Origin: Marinicauda pacifica
GTDB lineage: Bacteria > Pseudomonadota > Alphaproteobacteria > Caulobacterales > Maricaulaceae
DNA: 64,000 nt
Direction of reading: 5' to 3'
NCBI RefSeq assembly: GCF_004793635.1
Contig: NZ_SRXV01000001.1
Span: 682,501 to 746,500, forward strand
A model generated the notes under the pieces. The model was not told the origin of the DNA, ran no database searches, and was given only the letters and a program-made list of their open reading frames with translations. Shown here one piece after another: positions 9,944-19,210 of this stretch. A program made the position numbers and the translations under genes. The number at the start of each line of letters is the position of its first letter. Position 1 is the first letter of the stretch.

Positions 9944-11463
9944 GCACACTGGCCCAAGCCGATCTGCCGGCCGCCGATCACGCCGGGTCTGCCGCGCGCA
10001 ATATCGCGGTGATCGACATCGGGTCCAACTCGATCCGGATGGTGCTGTTCCGGCTGGAGGGCCGGGCGCTCTTTCCCATGTTCAACGAGAAGACGATGGC
10101 GGGTCTGGGCCGCGGAGCGGGCGAGACGGGCCTGCTGAACCCGGAGGGCGTGGCTGCCGCCATCCGTACGTTGAAGCGCTTCAGAACGCTGCTCGATGCC
10201 AAGCAGGTGACCGAACGTCACGCCGTGGCGACCGCGGCCGTGCGCGCGACCACGGACGGGCCGGCATTCGTGGAGCGGGTCCGCGAGGAGTGCGGCCTCG
10301 AGATCCGCGTTCTGTCCGGGGAGGAAGAGGGACGTCTGTCAGCAGCCGGAGTTGTCGCCGGGATGGGCGATTGCGACGGCGTCACGGGCGACCTTGGCGG
10401 GTCAAGCCTGGAATTGACGCGCATTTCGGGCCGCGAGCTTGGCCCGGCTATCTCGCTTCAGGTCGGCCCGCTGGCCATGCTGAAGGACAACAGTGACCAG
10501 GAAGCGTTGCGCAAGGCGATAGACGACGCCCTGCGCAATGCCGAACCGGTCTTTCAGGGCTCGGGCCCGGTTTTCTACGCGGTCGGCGGCGCATGGCGGG
10601 CGTTCGCGCATCTGGCGATGGCCGGCGAGGACCACCCGCTCCATGTGCTGCACCAGTTTGAATTGTCGCGCGACGACGTCTTCAAGTACGCCGACTTCGC
10701 CGCGGCTCAGTCCGAAAGCTCGCTGTCCTCCACACCGGGTGTCTCCTCCAAGCGCGCGGCCATGCTGCCCTACGCCGCCCAGCTGCTGCGCCGGGTGATG
10801 AAGCTGGGCAAGTTCGAGCGCGTCGTGTTTTCGGCCAATGGCTTGCGCGAGGGTGTGATCTACGCGGCCGAGCCTCGTCTTTACCTCGAGGGCGACCCGC
10901 TTTTCGCCGCTGCGGAGGCGATGGTGTCCGCCGTGTCTCCGGAGCCTGCATTCGGTGTGCGCCTGGCCGAGTGGATCGAACCTGTGTTCGAGACCGAGCC
11001 GGAAATCTTCAGCCGGGACCGCGACCGGGTAGTCCGCGCTGCTGCCGCACGGCTCACAGATTACGGTGTGCGCATGCACCCCGATCACCGCGCTGACCTG
11101 GCCAGCAACCAGGTCCTGTTCGGACCGCTGAGCGGGATCAGTCACCGCGAGCGCGCCTTTCTGGCGCTGGCGATCCATCATCGCTACCAGGGCAAGAAGC
11201 CTCCGGGCGAAGAGAGCGCGTGCCGCCGGTTGCTGGACGATGAGGCCGAGGGTGCGGCGCTGCGCCTGGGCCTGGCCCTGCGCCTCGGAGCCGCGCTCTC
11301 GGGACGCACGGTAGAATTACTCGATCACTTTCGCCTTGAACGCACACCAAACGAGCTGGTGCTTCGGGTGGCCAAGGGAATGGAAGACACCGCGGTAGAG
11401 CGCGCGCTTCACCGGCTCGACCAGCTGGCCGGCGTGATGGATCTCAAGGCCGCGGTGCTGTGA
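9940..11463 (+). CDS. ppx: Ppx/GppA family exopolyphosphatase
   Basis: 507 residues, close to E. coli Ppx. ASKHA-fold phosphate-binding motifs are [14 protein letters not shown] near residue 25 and [10 protein letters not shown] at about residues 150-159. The C-terminal half contains the HD-like region of long Ppx proteins ([11 protein letters not shown]). It removes terminal phosphates from polyphosphate or pppGpp. Coupling to ppk favours polyphosphate; the sequence does not settle this. It ends 7 bp before the convergent rnd stop, with no terminator hairpin between them. Confidence 0.93.
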   Translation: MSTLAQADLPAADHAGSAARNIAVIDIGSNSIRMVLFRLEGRALFPMFNEKTMAGLGRGAGETGLLNPEGVAAAIRTLKRFRTLLDAKQVTERHAVATAAVRATTDGPAFVERVREECGLEIRVLSGEEEGRLSAAGVVAGMGDCDGVTGDLGGSSLELTRISGRELGPAISLQVGPLAMLKDNSDQEALRKAIDDALRNAEPVFQGSGPVFYAVGGAWRAFAHLAMAGEDHPLHVLHQFELSRDDVFKYADFAAAQSESSLSSTPGVSSKRAAMLPYAAQLLRRVMKLGKFERVVFSANGLREGVIYAAEPRLYLEGDPLFAAAEAMVSAVSPEPAFGVRLAEWIEPVFETEPEIFSRDRDRVVRAAAARLTDYGVRMHPDHRADLASNQVLFGPLSGISHRERAFLALAIHHRYQGKKPPGEESACRRLLDDEAEGAALRLGLALRLGAALSGRTVELLDHFRLERTPNELVLRVAKGMEDTAVERALHRLDQLAGVMDLKAAVL

Positions 11464-11470
11464 ACCCGGT

Positions 11471-12628
11471 CTAGTCTTCCAGCTCGATCGCCTCGACCTT
11501 GCCGTTCTCCAGCACCAGCGCGATCTCGCCGCGTTTCAGCTCGAGTGCGCGCTGTCCAAACACGGTGCGGCGCCAGCCTTTCAGCGCACCGACATCTGCC
11601 TCGTCATCGGCGGCGATCGCTTCGAGGTCGGGCACGGTGGCGATGAGGCGAGGGGCGACGCCTTCGTCCTCGGCAACGACTCGCAGGAAGACCTTCAGCA
11701 ACTCGACGACCGGGCCGAGATTGGACGGCGGAGGACCGGATTTCGAGACTTTTGGCGCGTAGCTGTCCGCATTGTCCAGCGCAGCGTTCAATGCCTCGAT
11801 CAGCCGTTCCGCGGGCTTGGAGCGTTCAAAGCCCTTGGGCACGGCACGCAGGCCGGTCAGCTGGTCGAGCTCGGTCGGCGCGGCATGGGCGAGCTCGTAT
11901 AGACCGTCATCCTTGATGATGCGGTTGCGCGGAATATCCCGCGTCTGCGCCTCGCGTTCGCGCCAGGCGGCCGCCGCCCGCAATGCCGCCAGCCATTTCT
12001 TGGTCGTCTTGCGCAGTTTCAGGCGCTTCCAGGCCTGTTCAGGATCCATCCGGTAGGTGTCCGGGTTGGTGAGGGTCTTCATTTCCTCGCCGACCCAGTG
12101 TTCCCGGTTGCTCGTCTTCAGACGCGCCTGGAGCTTGGGGTAGAGGTCGCGCAGATGGGTCACGTCGGCGAGCGCATAGGTGAGCTGCTTCTCGCTCAGC
12201 GGGCGGCGCGACCAGTCGGTGAAGCGCGAGCCCTTGTCGATGGCACGGCCGAGCAATTCGCCGACCAGATTGTCGTAGGAGATCGAGTCGCCGAGCCCCA
12301 CCGCCATCGCCGCAATCTGCGTGTCGAACAGGGGGTTGGGGATCAGCTCCCCGCCCTTGTGGAAGAAGATTTCCAGGTCCTGGCGGCAGGCGTGAAAGAC
12401 CTTGACCACGGAGGTGTCGCGGAGCAGCTCGAAAAGCGGCTCCAGGTCGATCTCCTCGGAAAGCGGATCGATCAGCACCTCGGTCTCGCCGCCTGCTGCC
12501 TGGATCAGGCAGAGCTGGGGCCAGAACGTGGTTTCGCGCATGAACTCGGTGTCGAGCGCGACGAAATCGTTCTGGGCAAGGGCGTCGCAGGCGGCGGCAA
12601 GGTCGGAAGTCGTCGTGATGAGTTTCAT
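11471..12628 (-). CDS. rnd: ribonuclease D
   Basis: 385 residues. This is a 3'-5' exoribonuclease for tRNA and stable RNA ends. The DEDDy exonuclease domain is first: FVALDTEFMRE (DxE), VFHACRQDLEIF, and the closing YALADVTHL. An HRDC region follows, with AWRERE and NRIIKDDGLYELA. The ATG at 12628 is used because the protein begins with the expected MKLITTTSDL strand. In Caulobacter relatives rnd sits close to ppk-ppx and aspS; here aspS is 31 kb away. Confidence 0.95.
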   Translation of the reverse strand: MKLITTTSDLAAACDALAQNDFVALDTEFMRETTFWPQLCLIQAAGGETEVLIDPLSEEIDLEPLFELLRDTSVVKVFHACRQDLEIFFHKGGELIPNPLFDTQIAAMAVGLGDSISYDNLVGELLGRAIDKGSRFTDWSRRPLSEKQLTYALADVTHLRDLYPKLQARLKTSNREHWVGEEMKTLTNPDTYRMDPEQAWKRLKLRKTTKKWLAALRAAAAWREREAQTRDIPRNRIIKDDGLYELAHAAPTELDQLTGLRAVPKGFERSKPAERLIEALNAALDNADSYAPKVSKSGPPPSNLGPVVELLKVFLRVVAEDEGVAPRLIATVPDLEAIAADDEADVGALKGWRRTVFGQRALELKRGEIALVLENGKVEAIELED

Positions 12629-12678
12629 GACTGGCCCGTTTAGCGCCGCCCGCGCGCTTTGGCGAGACGGGGGGTGGC

Positions 12679-13998
12679 CTAAAGCTGCTTTTGGTTTCGC
12701 CGCATCAGGCGCCAGATCGCGAAGGCCGCCGCTCCCGCCGAGACCAGGGCGATCGCCAGGAAGGCCGATTGCAGCGGAAGCGAGAAAATCCCGATTCCGG
12801 CAAGCGAGAACTGGCCCAGCGTCGCGGCCGCGGCGTTCAGGATGCCGCCGGCGGCCAGCAGGCGCCCCCGATACTCGGCCGGGGCGCGGTGTTGTGCCAT
12901 GGCCTGCAAGGGGACCACGAACAGGCCGGCCGAAATCGCCGACAGGCCGAGATCGATCAGAATGCGCCAATTGGCCGAGTCGCGTGCGAACGTGACCGCA
13001 TCGACCAGCTCGCCCGGTGTGCGCCCGGCCGTCTGCAGCGCGATATCCACCGGAAAGATCACAAGGCCGATTGCGCCGGCAATCGTGAAGGCGAGCGCGT
13101 CCTCGCCGCGGCTCAGCAGCCCGCAGGCCACGGCGCCGAGGGCGGCGCCCAGCGTGAAGATCACCGTGAAGAGCAGGACCACGCTTTCGTCCGCGCTCAG
13201 AACCTCCAGGGCGAACAGGGGCATCAGCGTGATGATGGAGGCGGCCAGCATCCAGAACCAGGCCGCGCCGAGCAACGGGCGGAGCACGGCCGGCATGGTC
13301 GCGGCGAAACGCAGGATGCGCCAGGTGACCGCCGCGATATTCCACTCGATCTTCAGATCCGGATTGCTGGCCGGTGCCGGGCTGCCCTGGCGCATCACGA
13401 TCCAGCCGATGACCGCGATGGTAACGAGAATGACCGAGATCGCGGCAGGTCCGGACATGGCCTGATCGCCCAGCGTGACCCCCTGGACCGCCAGGACCGT
13501 GCCCAGCCCGGCTCCGATCAGGATGGCGATGTTCAGACTGCCGGACACCATCGCATTGCCGGAGACCAGCTCGCGTCCCGTCAGCAGGGTAGGCAGGGCA
13601 GAGTTGCGCGCCGGGGCAAAGAAGGCCGACTGGGTCCCCATCAGAAAGAGTACGCCCAGCAGGATGAGCGGCTGATTGAGCAGGAAGCCCGCGGCCGCCC
13701 CGATCATCAGGAATATTTCCGCAAACTTGGCGAAGCGCATGATCTTCGTGCGGTCGTAGCGGTCGGCGACCTGACCGGCGACGCCGGAGAACAGGAAGAT
13801 CGGCAAGGTCAGCATGGTCGCGGCAATGGGCACCATCAGCCCCCGGTCGAGTCCGAATACCGATAATCCCTGATACGTGGCCAGCGTGACCAGCGCGTAG
13901 CGAAACAGGTTGTCGTTGAAGGCCCCGAGCGCTTGCGCGCTCATCAGAGGCAGGAAGCGGCGCTGAGCCAGCAGGGAGGCCGCAATCTTCAGGCTCAT
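12679..13998 (-). CDS. MFS transporter, LplT-like (lysophospholipid flippase family)
   Basis: 439 residues with about 12 hydrophobic helices. The N-terminal FLPLMSAQALGAFNDNLFRY is typical of LplT-type MFS proteins and of the transporter half of fused LplT-Aas proteins. It also shows the MFS loop GQVADRYDRTKIMR. Its start overlaps the stop of the acyltransferase gene by 4 bp, so the two are coupled. The likely role is moving lysophospholipid across the inner membrane for re-acylation. The substrate is inferred from family and neighbour, not proven. It lies 50 bp upstream of rnd. Confidence 0.75.
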   Translation of the reverse strand: MSLKIAASLLAQRRFLPLMSAQALGAFNDNLFRYALVTLATYQGLSVFGLDRGLMVPIAATMLTLPIFLFSGVAGQVADRYDRTKIMRFAKFAEIFLMIGAAAGFLLNQPLILLGVLFLMGTQSAFFAPARNSALPTLLTGRELVSGNAMVSGSLNIAILIGAGLGTVLAVQGVTLGDQAMSGPAAISVILVTIAVIGWIVMRQGSPAPASNPDLKIEWNIAAVTWRILRFAATMPAVLRPLLGAAWFWMLAASIITLMPLFALEVLSADESVVLLFTVIFTLGAALGAVACGLLSRGEDALAFTIAGAIGLVIFPVDIALQTAGRTPGELVDAVTFARDSANWRILIDLGLSAISAGLFVVPLQAMAQHRAPAEYRGRLLAAGGILNAAAATLGQFSLAGIGIFSLPLQSAFLAIALVSAGAAAFAIWRLMRRNQKQL

Positions 13999-14708
13999 CG
14001 GATCAGTCCTTGTGCAACGAGGGCATCGGTGCGCGTTTCGATCCGGCGCTCCAGCTCGCTCATGAAGTCCTCTTTGTCGCGTCCCGGAGCGATGGGTTCC
14101 AGGAATTCGACGGTAACCGTACCGGGCGTTTTCGCGTAGCTCTGGCGGTCCCAGGCGAGACCGAGATTGGTGGCGACAGGAACGCAGGGCCGCTCCAGAC
14201 GGTCATAGAGATGGAAGACGCCGGAGCGGTAGCGGTGTTTCTCGCCGGGGGCGGAGAGATTGCCCTCCGGGTAGATCAGGACATGGCGGCCCTCATTGCG
14301 CAGGCGGGCAATGCCGCCATTGAGGACCTCTTGCGCGCGTTCGCCGCCCTGGTTGGACAGAACGATCGCCCCGGCCTTCTTCAGGATCGGTCCGACGAGC
14401 GGGAATTTGTACAGATGGTCCCCAGCCACGAAGCCGAGATGCTGGATCGTCGCCAGCATGACGAAGCCATCCCCCCAGCTCTGGTGCTTGGCCCCGAATA
14501 CGCAGGGCTCGTCGGGGATATTCTCCTGTCCGCGTACGTCGATGCGAACGCCCGCCAGATACCGCAACGCGGCGACCTGGGTTGAACCGTAAAGCCACAG
14601 ACCCCAGCCCAGCGGGCGCTTGCCGGGCAGGGCGGCAAGCAGCAGGCAGAAGATGGCGAAGAAGAGTGTCGTGATCCAGTAGGCCACGAAAAAGGCGGCG
14701 GCGCGCAT
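13995..14708 (-). CDS. 1-acyl-sn-glycerol-3-phosphate acyltransferase family protein (PlsC/Aas-like)
   Basis: 237 residues. An N-terminal membrane helix (FFVAYWITTLFFAIFCLLLA) precedes an acyltransferase domain with the HX4D catalytic motif as KHQSWGD and the second motif as YPEGN in place of the usual FPEGT. Motif three appears as RPCVPVATN. It acylates a lysophospholipid or lysophosphatidate. Being coupled to an LplT-like transporter, it may do the job of the acyltransferase half of Aas, although no acyl-ACP synthetase domain is present. It follows tetR by 45 bp. Confidence 0.85.
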   Translation of the reverse strand: MRAAAFFVAYWITTLFFAIFCLLLAALPGKRPLGWGLWLYGSTQVAALRYLAGVRIDVRGQENIPDEPCVFGAKHQSWGDGFVMLATIQHLGFVAGDHLYKFPLVGPILKKAGAIVLSNQGGERAQEVLNGGIARLRNEGRHVLIYPEGNLSAPGEKHRYRSGVFHLYDRLERPCVPVATNLGLAWDRQSYAKTPGTVTVEFLEPIAPGRDKEDFMSELERRIETRTDALVAQGLIR

Positions 14709-14753
14709 GGCGTCGTCTCCAGTTCTGTTTCAAGGAAAAGAGCAGGGCGGTCG

Positions 14754-15356
14754 TCAGACCGTGCGCAGCACCAGCAGCGCGGCATCGGCCAGGCGATCGG
14801 CCATGGTGGTCATCTGCACGTCAAAGCGTCCGACCATGCGGTGGGCGGTCGGCTGCAGGACGACGCCGAGCGCGGCGGCAGCCTTGATTTCGGGATCGCC
14901 CTTGGGAAGATCGCCGGCTTCCATCGCGCCTTTCAGGCGTCCGGCAATCAGACCGACAGGGTCCGGGCAGCCTGGACGTGCCTCGACACCGAAGCGGTGC
15001 ATGTGGGTGAGGTGATAGGCGAACAGGTCCGGATCGTCGTCGGCCGCCTCGCAATAGACGCGCACCACACGCCGCACCGCATCCTCAAATCCGTACGCCT
15101 CTGCCAACGCGCATTCGAGCAGGTTGTAGAGGCGCACATGGATTGTCTCGAACAGGGCGACGGCCAGCGCATCCTTGCTCTTGTAGTAGCGGTACATCGC
15201 TCCGTCGGAGATACCGGCGGCACCGGCCACCGACTTGATGGATACGGCGTCCACGCCTTCGCGGGCAAACAGTTCCAGCGCAGCGCGCTCGACGCGGGCC
15301 TTCAAGTTTCCGGCATTGGCGGTTACGCCGCGCCGCGCTTCAGTCTCGTGAGCCAT
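14754..15356 (-). CDS. TetR-family transcriptional regulator
   Basis: 200 residues. The N-terminal HTH spans about residues 25-65, with VSIKSVAGAAGISDGAMYRY followed by YKSKDAL. The ligand-binding domain has no family-specific motif that I recognise. It is divergent from the DUF885 gene and probably the first gene of a minus-strand operon with the acyltransferase and the LplT-like transporter. Two palindromes in front of it are the likely operators, which suggests self-repression and control of the divergent gene. A fatty acid or lipid ligand would fit the operon but is inference. Confidence 0.9.
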   Translation of the reverse strand: MAHETEARRGVTANAGNLKARVERAALELFAREGVDAVSIKSVAGAAGISDGAMYRYYKSKDALAVALFETIHVRLYNLLECALAEAYGFEDAVRRVVRVYCEAADDDPDLFAYHLTHMHRFGVEARPGCPDPVGLIAGRLKGAMEAGDLPKGDPEIKAAAALGVVLQPTAHRMVGRFDVQMTTMADRLADAALLVLRTV

Positions 15357-15377
15357 GATGCGTCCCTCTCAAGCCGT

Positions 15378-15393
15378 GTGAATGAACATTCAC
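15378..15393. promoter_or_regulatory. probable TetR operator 1
   Basis: Palindrome GTGAATG-AA-CATTCAC, with perfect 7-bp arms and a 2-bp centre, 22 bp before the tetR start. It shares the core AATGAACATTCA with operator 2 read on the other strand. Confidence 0.72.
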
Positions 15394-15434
15394 TTACTGG
15401 AGGGTGTTTGCCTTATCCGATTTGTGTCGTCAAG

Positions 15435-15448
15435 AATGAATGTTCATT
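15435..15448. promoter_or_regulatory. probable TetR operator 2
   Basis: Palindrome AATGAA-TG-TTCATT. On the minus strand it contains the same AATGAACATTCA core as operator 1. It sits beside a TTGACG hexamer (minus strand, 15428-15433) that could be the tetR -35, and 81 bp before the DUF885 start. Confidence 0.68.
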
Positions 15449-15528
15449 TACGCAAGATTTTTTGAGTTTCGCTTGATTTTTAAAGCGCCAGCTTGTCCGC
15501 TGGACCCGATCAAGCGGGGGAGAAAATC

Positions 15529-17184
15529 ATGAGAATCAGAAATTTGGCCGTCGGGCTCTTCCTGCCCGCCATCGCGGCACTGGCGCTCGCGATACCGGCT
15601 CACGCCCTTCAGGGCCCGCCGCGGGGCGAGGGCGATTATGACAGCTTTGTCGCGCTCTTCTCCCAATTCGAGGCCTGGGCGGATGAGACGCCAGGCTCGG
15701 ACCCCCGTGTGCCGGATTATTCCGATGACGTTGTCGGCGATCGGATCGACGACCTCAGCGACTTCCAGGCGCAGTTGTCCGACATGAATGTCGCCGCATG
15801 GGAGAGGGCGCACCAGGCCGAATACCTCGCCGTGCGCGCCAGGATGGATGAAGCCGAGTTCTGGTTGCGCGTATCGCGGCCCTTCGAACGCGATCCGGGC
15901 TATTATGTCGACCGGATGTTGCGCCCCGCCTTTACAGAGCTGCCCGTGGAGGGTGAGTCGCTGGAGACCTTGCAGGCGCGCCTGAACGCGATTCCTGTCC
16001 TGGTCGAGGTTGGCGAACGTAATCTGGACGCGGTGGCAGCCGACTATGCCGATCTGGCGCTGCACAATCTGACCACAGCCGACGGGGTGGGTCACGGTCA
16101 TCCCTATCGCGAGGTGCCGCCGGCCGGCGTAATCGGCTGGTACGAGGACCTGCTTGGCCGCGCACAGACCGCACAGCCCGGCCTCGTTCCCGAGATCGAA
16201 GCGGCGCTGTCATCTGTGCGCGAGTTTCACGCCTGGTTGCTCGAACGCCGGCCCGCGATGACTGCGGATGCGGGCGTGGGTGAAGCGCGCTTCGACTGGT
16301 ACGTGAAGAACGTCAAGCTCCTGCCCTGGACGTCCGCCGAAATCGTGACATTGGGCGAGCGCGAAATCGACCGGCTCTGGGCGTTTTACGCATTGGAACG
16401 CCATCGCAACCGCGACCTGCCTGAGCTGGAGCCGGCGCAATCGCGCGAGGCCTATCACGCACGCATCGCCGAGACCGATGCCGATATCCGCGCCTTTCTG
16501 GAAGATCACGACATCATCACCATCCCCGATCATATCGGTGAACTCGATTTCAACGTGCCCTGGATCGAGCGGCCGGGCGGACGCAATTTCTGGGAAGAGA
16601 TCCAGTACCGGGATCCGAGCCCCGATCATTTTCACGCCGTCATCCCCGGCCACCGTTTCGACGCGCTGATGGTGCCCGAACACCCGGTGCGTGAGCACAT
16701 TGCCGATGGCGTTCGCGCCGAGGGCTGGGCCACCTATCTGGAGGAGGCAATGGTCCAGGCGGGCTTCTTCGAGGATCGGCCGCGCGCCCGCGAACTCATC
16801 TACATCTTCGGCATATTCCGCGCCGCACGCGTGCCCGCGGATGTGTGGCTGCAAACCAACCGGATGAGTGCGGAGGAGGCGGTGGCCTACTGGCGGGAGC
16901 TGACGCCGTATCTTGATGAAGACGTCGCCCGGGTCGACGCGGAAATCTATCTGCGCCGCCCGCCGGGCTACGGGCTCGGCTATCAGATCGGAGCCCTGCA
17001 GATGCAGCAATTGCTCGCGGACAGACGCCGCCAGCTTGGTGACGACTTCTCGCTGCGCGAGTTCCACGACGACTTCCTCGCCCATGGCCGGCTGCCGCTC
17101 GCTCTGATCCGCTGGGAAATGACCGGCCTGGACGACGAGGTGTCTGACCTTTGGGAGCACGAGCCGATCCCGGGCTTCCAGTAG
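15529..17184 (+). CDS. DUF885 family exported protein with altered metal-site motif
   Basis: 551 residues. A signal peptide (LAVGLFLPAIAALALAIPAHA) targets it to the periplasm. The C-terminal half carries DUF885 landmarks: IPGH at 372-375, EGWATYLEEA about 30 residues on, and LGYQIG. DUF885 proteins are thought to be zinc peptidases related to thermolysin-like folds and normally show HExxPGH. Here the motif reads HAVIPGH (residues 369-375), so the Glu after the first His is Ala. It may be an inactive or functionally shifted member. The ATG at 15529 is chosen for its GGGGGAG Shine-Dalgarno and the signal peptide. It is divergent from tetR and probably controlled by it. Confidence 0.82.
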   Translation: MRIRNLAVGLFLPAIAALALAIPAHALQGPPRGEGDYDSFVALFSQFEAWADETPGSDPRVPDYSDDVVGDRIDDLSDFQAQLSDMNVAAWERAHQAEYLAVRARMDEAEFWLRVSRPFERDPGYYVDRMLRPAFTELPVEGESLETLQARLNAIPVLVEVGERNLDAVAADYADLALHNLTTADGVGHGHPYREVPPAGVIGWYEDLLGRAQTAQPGLVPEIEAALSSVREFHAWLLERRPAMTADAGVGEARFDWYVKNVKLLPWTSAEIVTLGEREIDRLWAFYALERHRNRDLPELEPAQSREAYHARIAETDADIRAFLEDHDIITIPDHIGELDFNVPWIERPGGRNFWEEIQYRDPSPDHFHAVIPGHRFDALMVPEHPVREHIADGVRAEGWATYLEEAMVQAGFFEDRPRARELIYIFGIFRAARVPADVWLQTNRMSAEEAVAYWRELTPYLDEDVARVDAEIYLRRPPGYGLGYQIGALQMQQLLADRRRQLGDDFSLREFHDDFLAHGRLPLALIRWEMTGLDDEVSDLWEHEPIPGFQ

Positions 17185-17210
17185 GGCGAGTGACGCTGCG
17201 GCAAAGCCGA

Positions 17211-17240
17211 TTGACAGGGGCCCCGGCGCGGCTCTAATGC
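17211..17240 (+). promoter_or_regulatory. probable sigma-70-type promoter
   Basis: A perfect TTGACA (17211-17216), an 18-bp spacer and TAATGC (17235-17240) in the gap before the TPR-methyltransferase gene. It would give a leader of roughly 90 nt. Confidence 0.55.
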
Positions 17241-17334
17241 GCGCCCGATGCACGCGGCGTTTCCCGATTGTGCAGCGTCTCTCCGCCGCGTGGCCATGGT
17301 CGGCCAATGAGCGGACTCCTTGGAAGTTGCCCTC

Positions 17335-18285
17335 ATGGCTGCGAAGCCGTTTTTCTCTGCCGACCCGGCGGCCGACAGGCGTGCGGCTTTTGCCGACGCC
17401 CTGGCCGCCGATGGCGACCTGCCCGGTGCCATCGAGGTGCTGACCGGCGCCCTGGAGCGTGTCCCCGGCTGGGCCGCGGGCTGGTACCGGCTGGGTGAGT
17501 ATTGTGAGCGCGCCGGACAACGCGATGCGGCGGTGCAAGCGTTCGCCCGGGCCGTCGACGCCGACCCGGCCGATGCGCTGGGGGCTGGGATGAAGCGCGA
17601 CCTCCTGAGTGCCGCGCCGGTATGCGAATCCATGCCGGCCGCCTTCGTCGAGCTTCTCTTCGATCAATATGCGCCGCGCTTCGAGACGTCGCTCGTCGGC
17701 CAGCTGGGCTATCGCGGCCCGGAGCTCCTGTTCGCTCAGCTGGCCTCGGCAGGATTCACACGGGCGCAGCGAGCTCTGGATCTCGGGTGCGGCACGGGGT
17801 TGATGGGCGAGGTCCTGCGCCCTCATTGCGACACGCTCATCGGCATGGATATCTCGCAGGCCATGTTGGACCAGGCTCGCGCGAAGCATGTGTATGACCG
17901 GTTGGAGAAGACCGACATCGCAGCGCTCGAGATCGCCCCTGACCGGTATGATCTGATTGTGGCCGCCGACGTGTTCGCCTATCTCGGCGCCCTGGAACGC
18001 ATCATCGCCTGGTGTGTGGCCTCGCTTGTGCCCGGTGGCCGGCTCGCCTTCACGGTGGAGGCCGGCGAGGCTCCGGTCGCGCTCAGGGAGAGCCGGCGCT
18101 TTGCCCATTCCTCTGAGTATATTGCGGACCTGTTGGGCCAGGCCGGGTTTGCCGGTGTCGACATGACGCCCTGCGTGCTGCGCCGCGACCGCGGTGCCGA
18201 CATCGCCTCTCTCTGCGTCTGCGCAAGTCTGCCCATCCTCACTCCCGACCGGGAGGATGACGGCGAGGCGCAGGTCTGCGCGTGA
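17335..18285 (+). CDS. TPR-containing class I SAM-dependent methyltransferase
   Basis: 316 residues. The first 80 or so form tetratricopeptide-like helices (DGDLPGAIEVLTGALERVPG, then YRLGEYCERAGQRDAAVQAF). The rest is a Rossmann methyltransferase with SAM-binding motif I ALDLGCGTGLMGEVL and the acidic IGMDIS at the end of strand 2. Similar proteins are often annotated as TPR methyltransferases; the substrate is unknown. The ATG at 17335 is used; an in-frame TTG lies 15 bp upstream. It is alone in its direction, between the DUF885 gene and the convergent mlaF. Confidence 0.82.
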   Translation: MAAKPFFSADPAADRRAAFADALAADGDLPGAIEVLTGALERVPGWAAGWYRLGEYCERAGQRDAAVQAFARAVDADPADALGAGMKRDLLSAAPVCESMPAAFVELLFDQYAPRFETSLVGQLGYRGPELLFAQLASAGFTRAQRALDLGCGTGLMGEVLRPHCDTLIGMDISQAMLDQARAKHVYDRLEKTDIAALEIAPDRYDLIVAADVFAYLGALERIIAWCVASLVPGGRLAFTVEAGEAPVALRESRRFAHSSEYIADLLGQAGFAGVDMTPCVLRRDRGADIASLCVCASLPILTPDREDDGEAQVCA

Positions 18286-18447
18286 GGTGACGAGAGGCAC
18301 CGCGAGCTTCTCCTCCGCTGGGCGCGGGTCGTTTAGATTAGGTCTTCAGGCGCGGCCGCGTCTTCGCGGCCCGGCCCTGCACAGTCGCCTGACGGGCGGG
18401 GCCGCGTGATAGTCGTGATAGGAGTAGGAGTCGGGAAAGCCGGACTC

Positions 18448-19200
18448 TCAGCCTTCGGGCGAATAGCGCCCGGCGACGAAGTCGCACACGGTGGGGTTCT
18501 CGCAGGAATCCACCCCTTCAAGGTCACCGTGCCAGAGGATATTGCCGTCCCGGATCATGGCCACCTCGTCCGCGATGGCGCGCATGGACGCCATGTCGTG
18601 CGTGATCGTCACGGCGGTGGCGCCCAGCGTCTTGACCTGGCGCACGATGAGCTGATTGATCAGGTCTGCAGTGACCGGATCCAGCCCCGTCGTGGGCTCG
18701 TCGAAGAAGAGTATGTTCGGCTTGCCAACGACGGCCCGGGCGAGCGCAACGCGTCGCTGCATGCCGCCGGACAGCTCGGCAGGGCGCCGGTCGGCGATGT
18801 CGGCCTCAAGGTCGACCTGGTCGAGCGCAGCGATGGCGCGTTCCTTGGCTTCGCCCTTTTTGACGTGCTCGGCATGGAGCAGGCGAAACGACACATTTTC
18901 CCAGACGGACAGCGAGTCAAACAGCGCGCCGGACTGGAACAGCATACCGATCTGCTGGACCCCGGGATCGTTCTCGCGCCCGTACTCGACCGCTTCGCCG
19001 TCGATCTCGACGCTGCCTGAATCGGGACGCAGCAGGCCCAGGGCGAGCTTGATCGTGACCGATTTGCCCGTGCCCGATCCGCCAATGATGACCAGCGACC
19101 GCCCCTCATAGGCGACCAGGTCGAGGCCTTCGAGCACGGTCTTGCGCCCAAAGCTCTTGGTCACGGATTTCCAGGCAATCTTGATGGTCTCGTCCCGCAT
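18448..19200 (-). CDS. mlaF: ABC transporter ATP-binding protein MlaF
   Basis: 250 residues. ATPase of the Mla phospholipid transport system. Walker A IIGGSGTGKSVT, signature LSGGMQRRVALARA (the GGMQ form is typical of MlaF), Walker B ILFFDEPTTGLDP, and the switch His in ITHDM are all present. The ATG at 19200 has GGAG upstream. It follows mlaE by 10 bp in the order alr-mlaE-mlaF. No mlaB, mlaC or mlaD is adjacent; a mlaD gene lies at 52.8 kb. Confidence 0.92.
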   Translation of the reverse strand: MRDETIKIAWKSVTKSFGRKTVLEGLDLVAYEGRSLVIIGGSGTGKSVTIKLALGLLRPDSGSVEIDGEAVEYGRENDPGVQQIGMLFQSGALFDSLSVWENVSFRLLHAEHVKKGEAKERAIAALDQVDLEADIADRRPAELSGGMQRRVALARAVVGKPNILFFDEPTTGLDPVTADLINQLIVRQVKTLGATAVTITHDMASMRAIADEVAMIRDGNILWHGDLEGVDSCENPTVCDFVAGRYSPEG

Positions 19201-19210
19201 GATCGCTCCG

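Noticed and set aside
16210..18300. Very long open frame on the minus strand (696 codons)
   Set aside because: It lies antisense to the DUF885 and methyltransferase genes, both with clear families; long antisense frames are expected at this GC content.
18286..18447. Terminator between the methyltransferase gene and mlaF
   Set aside because: Small stems are present (GGCCGCG-TCTT-CGCGGCC near 18350 and GAGTC...GACTC near 18430), but neither is followed by a T-run on either strand.
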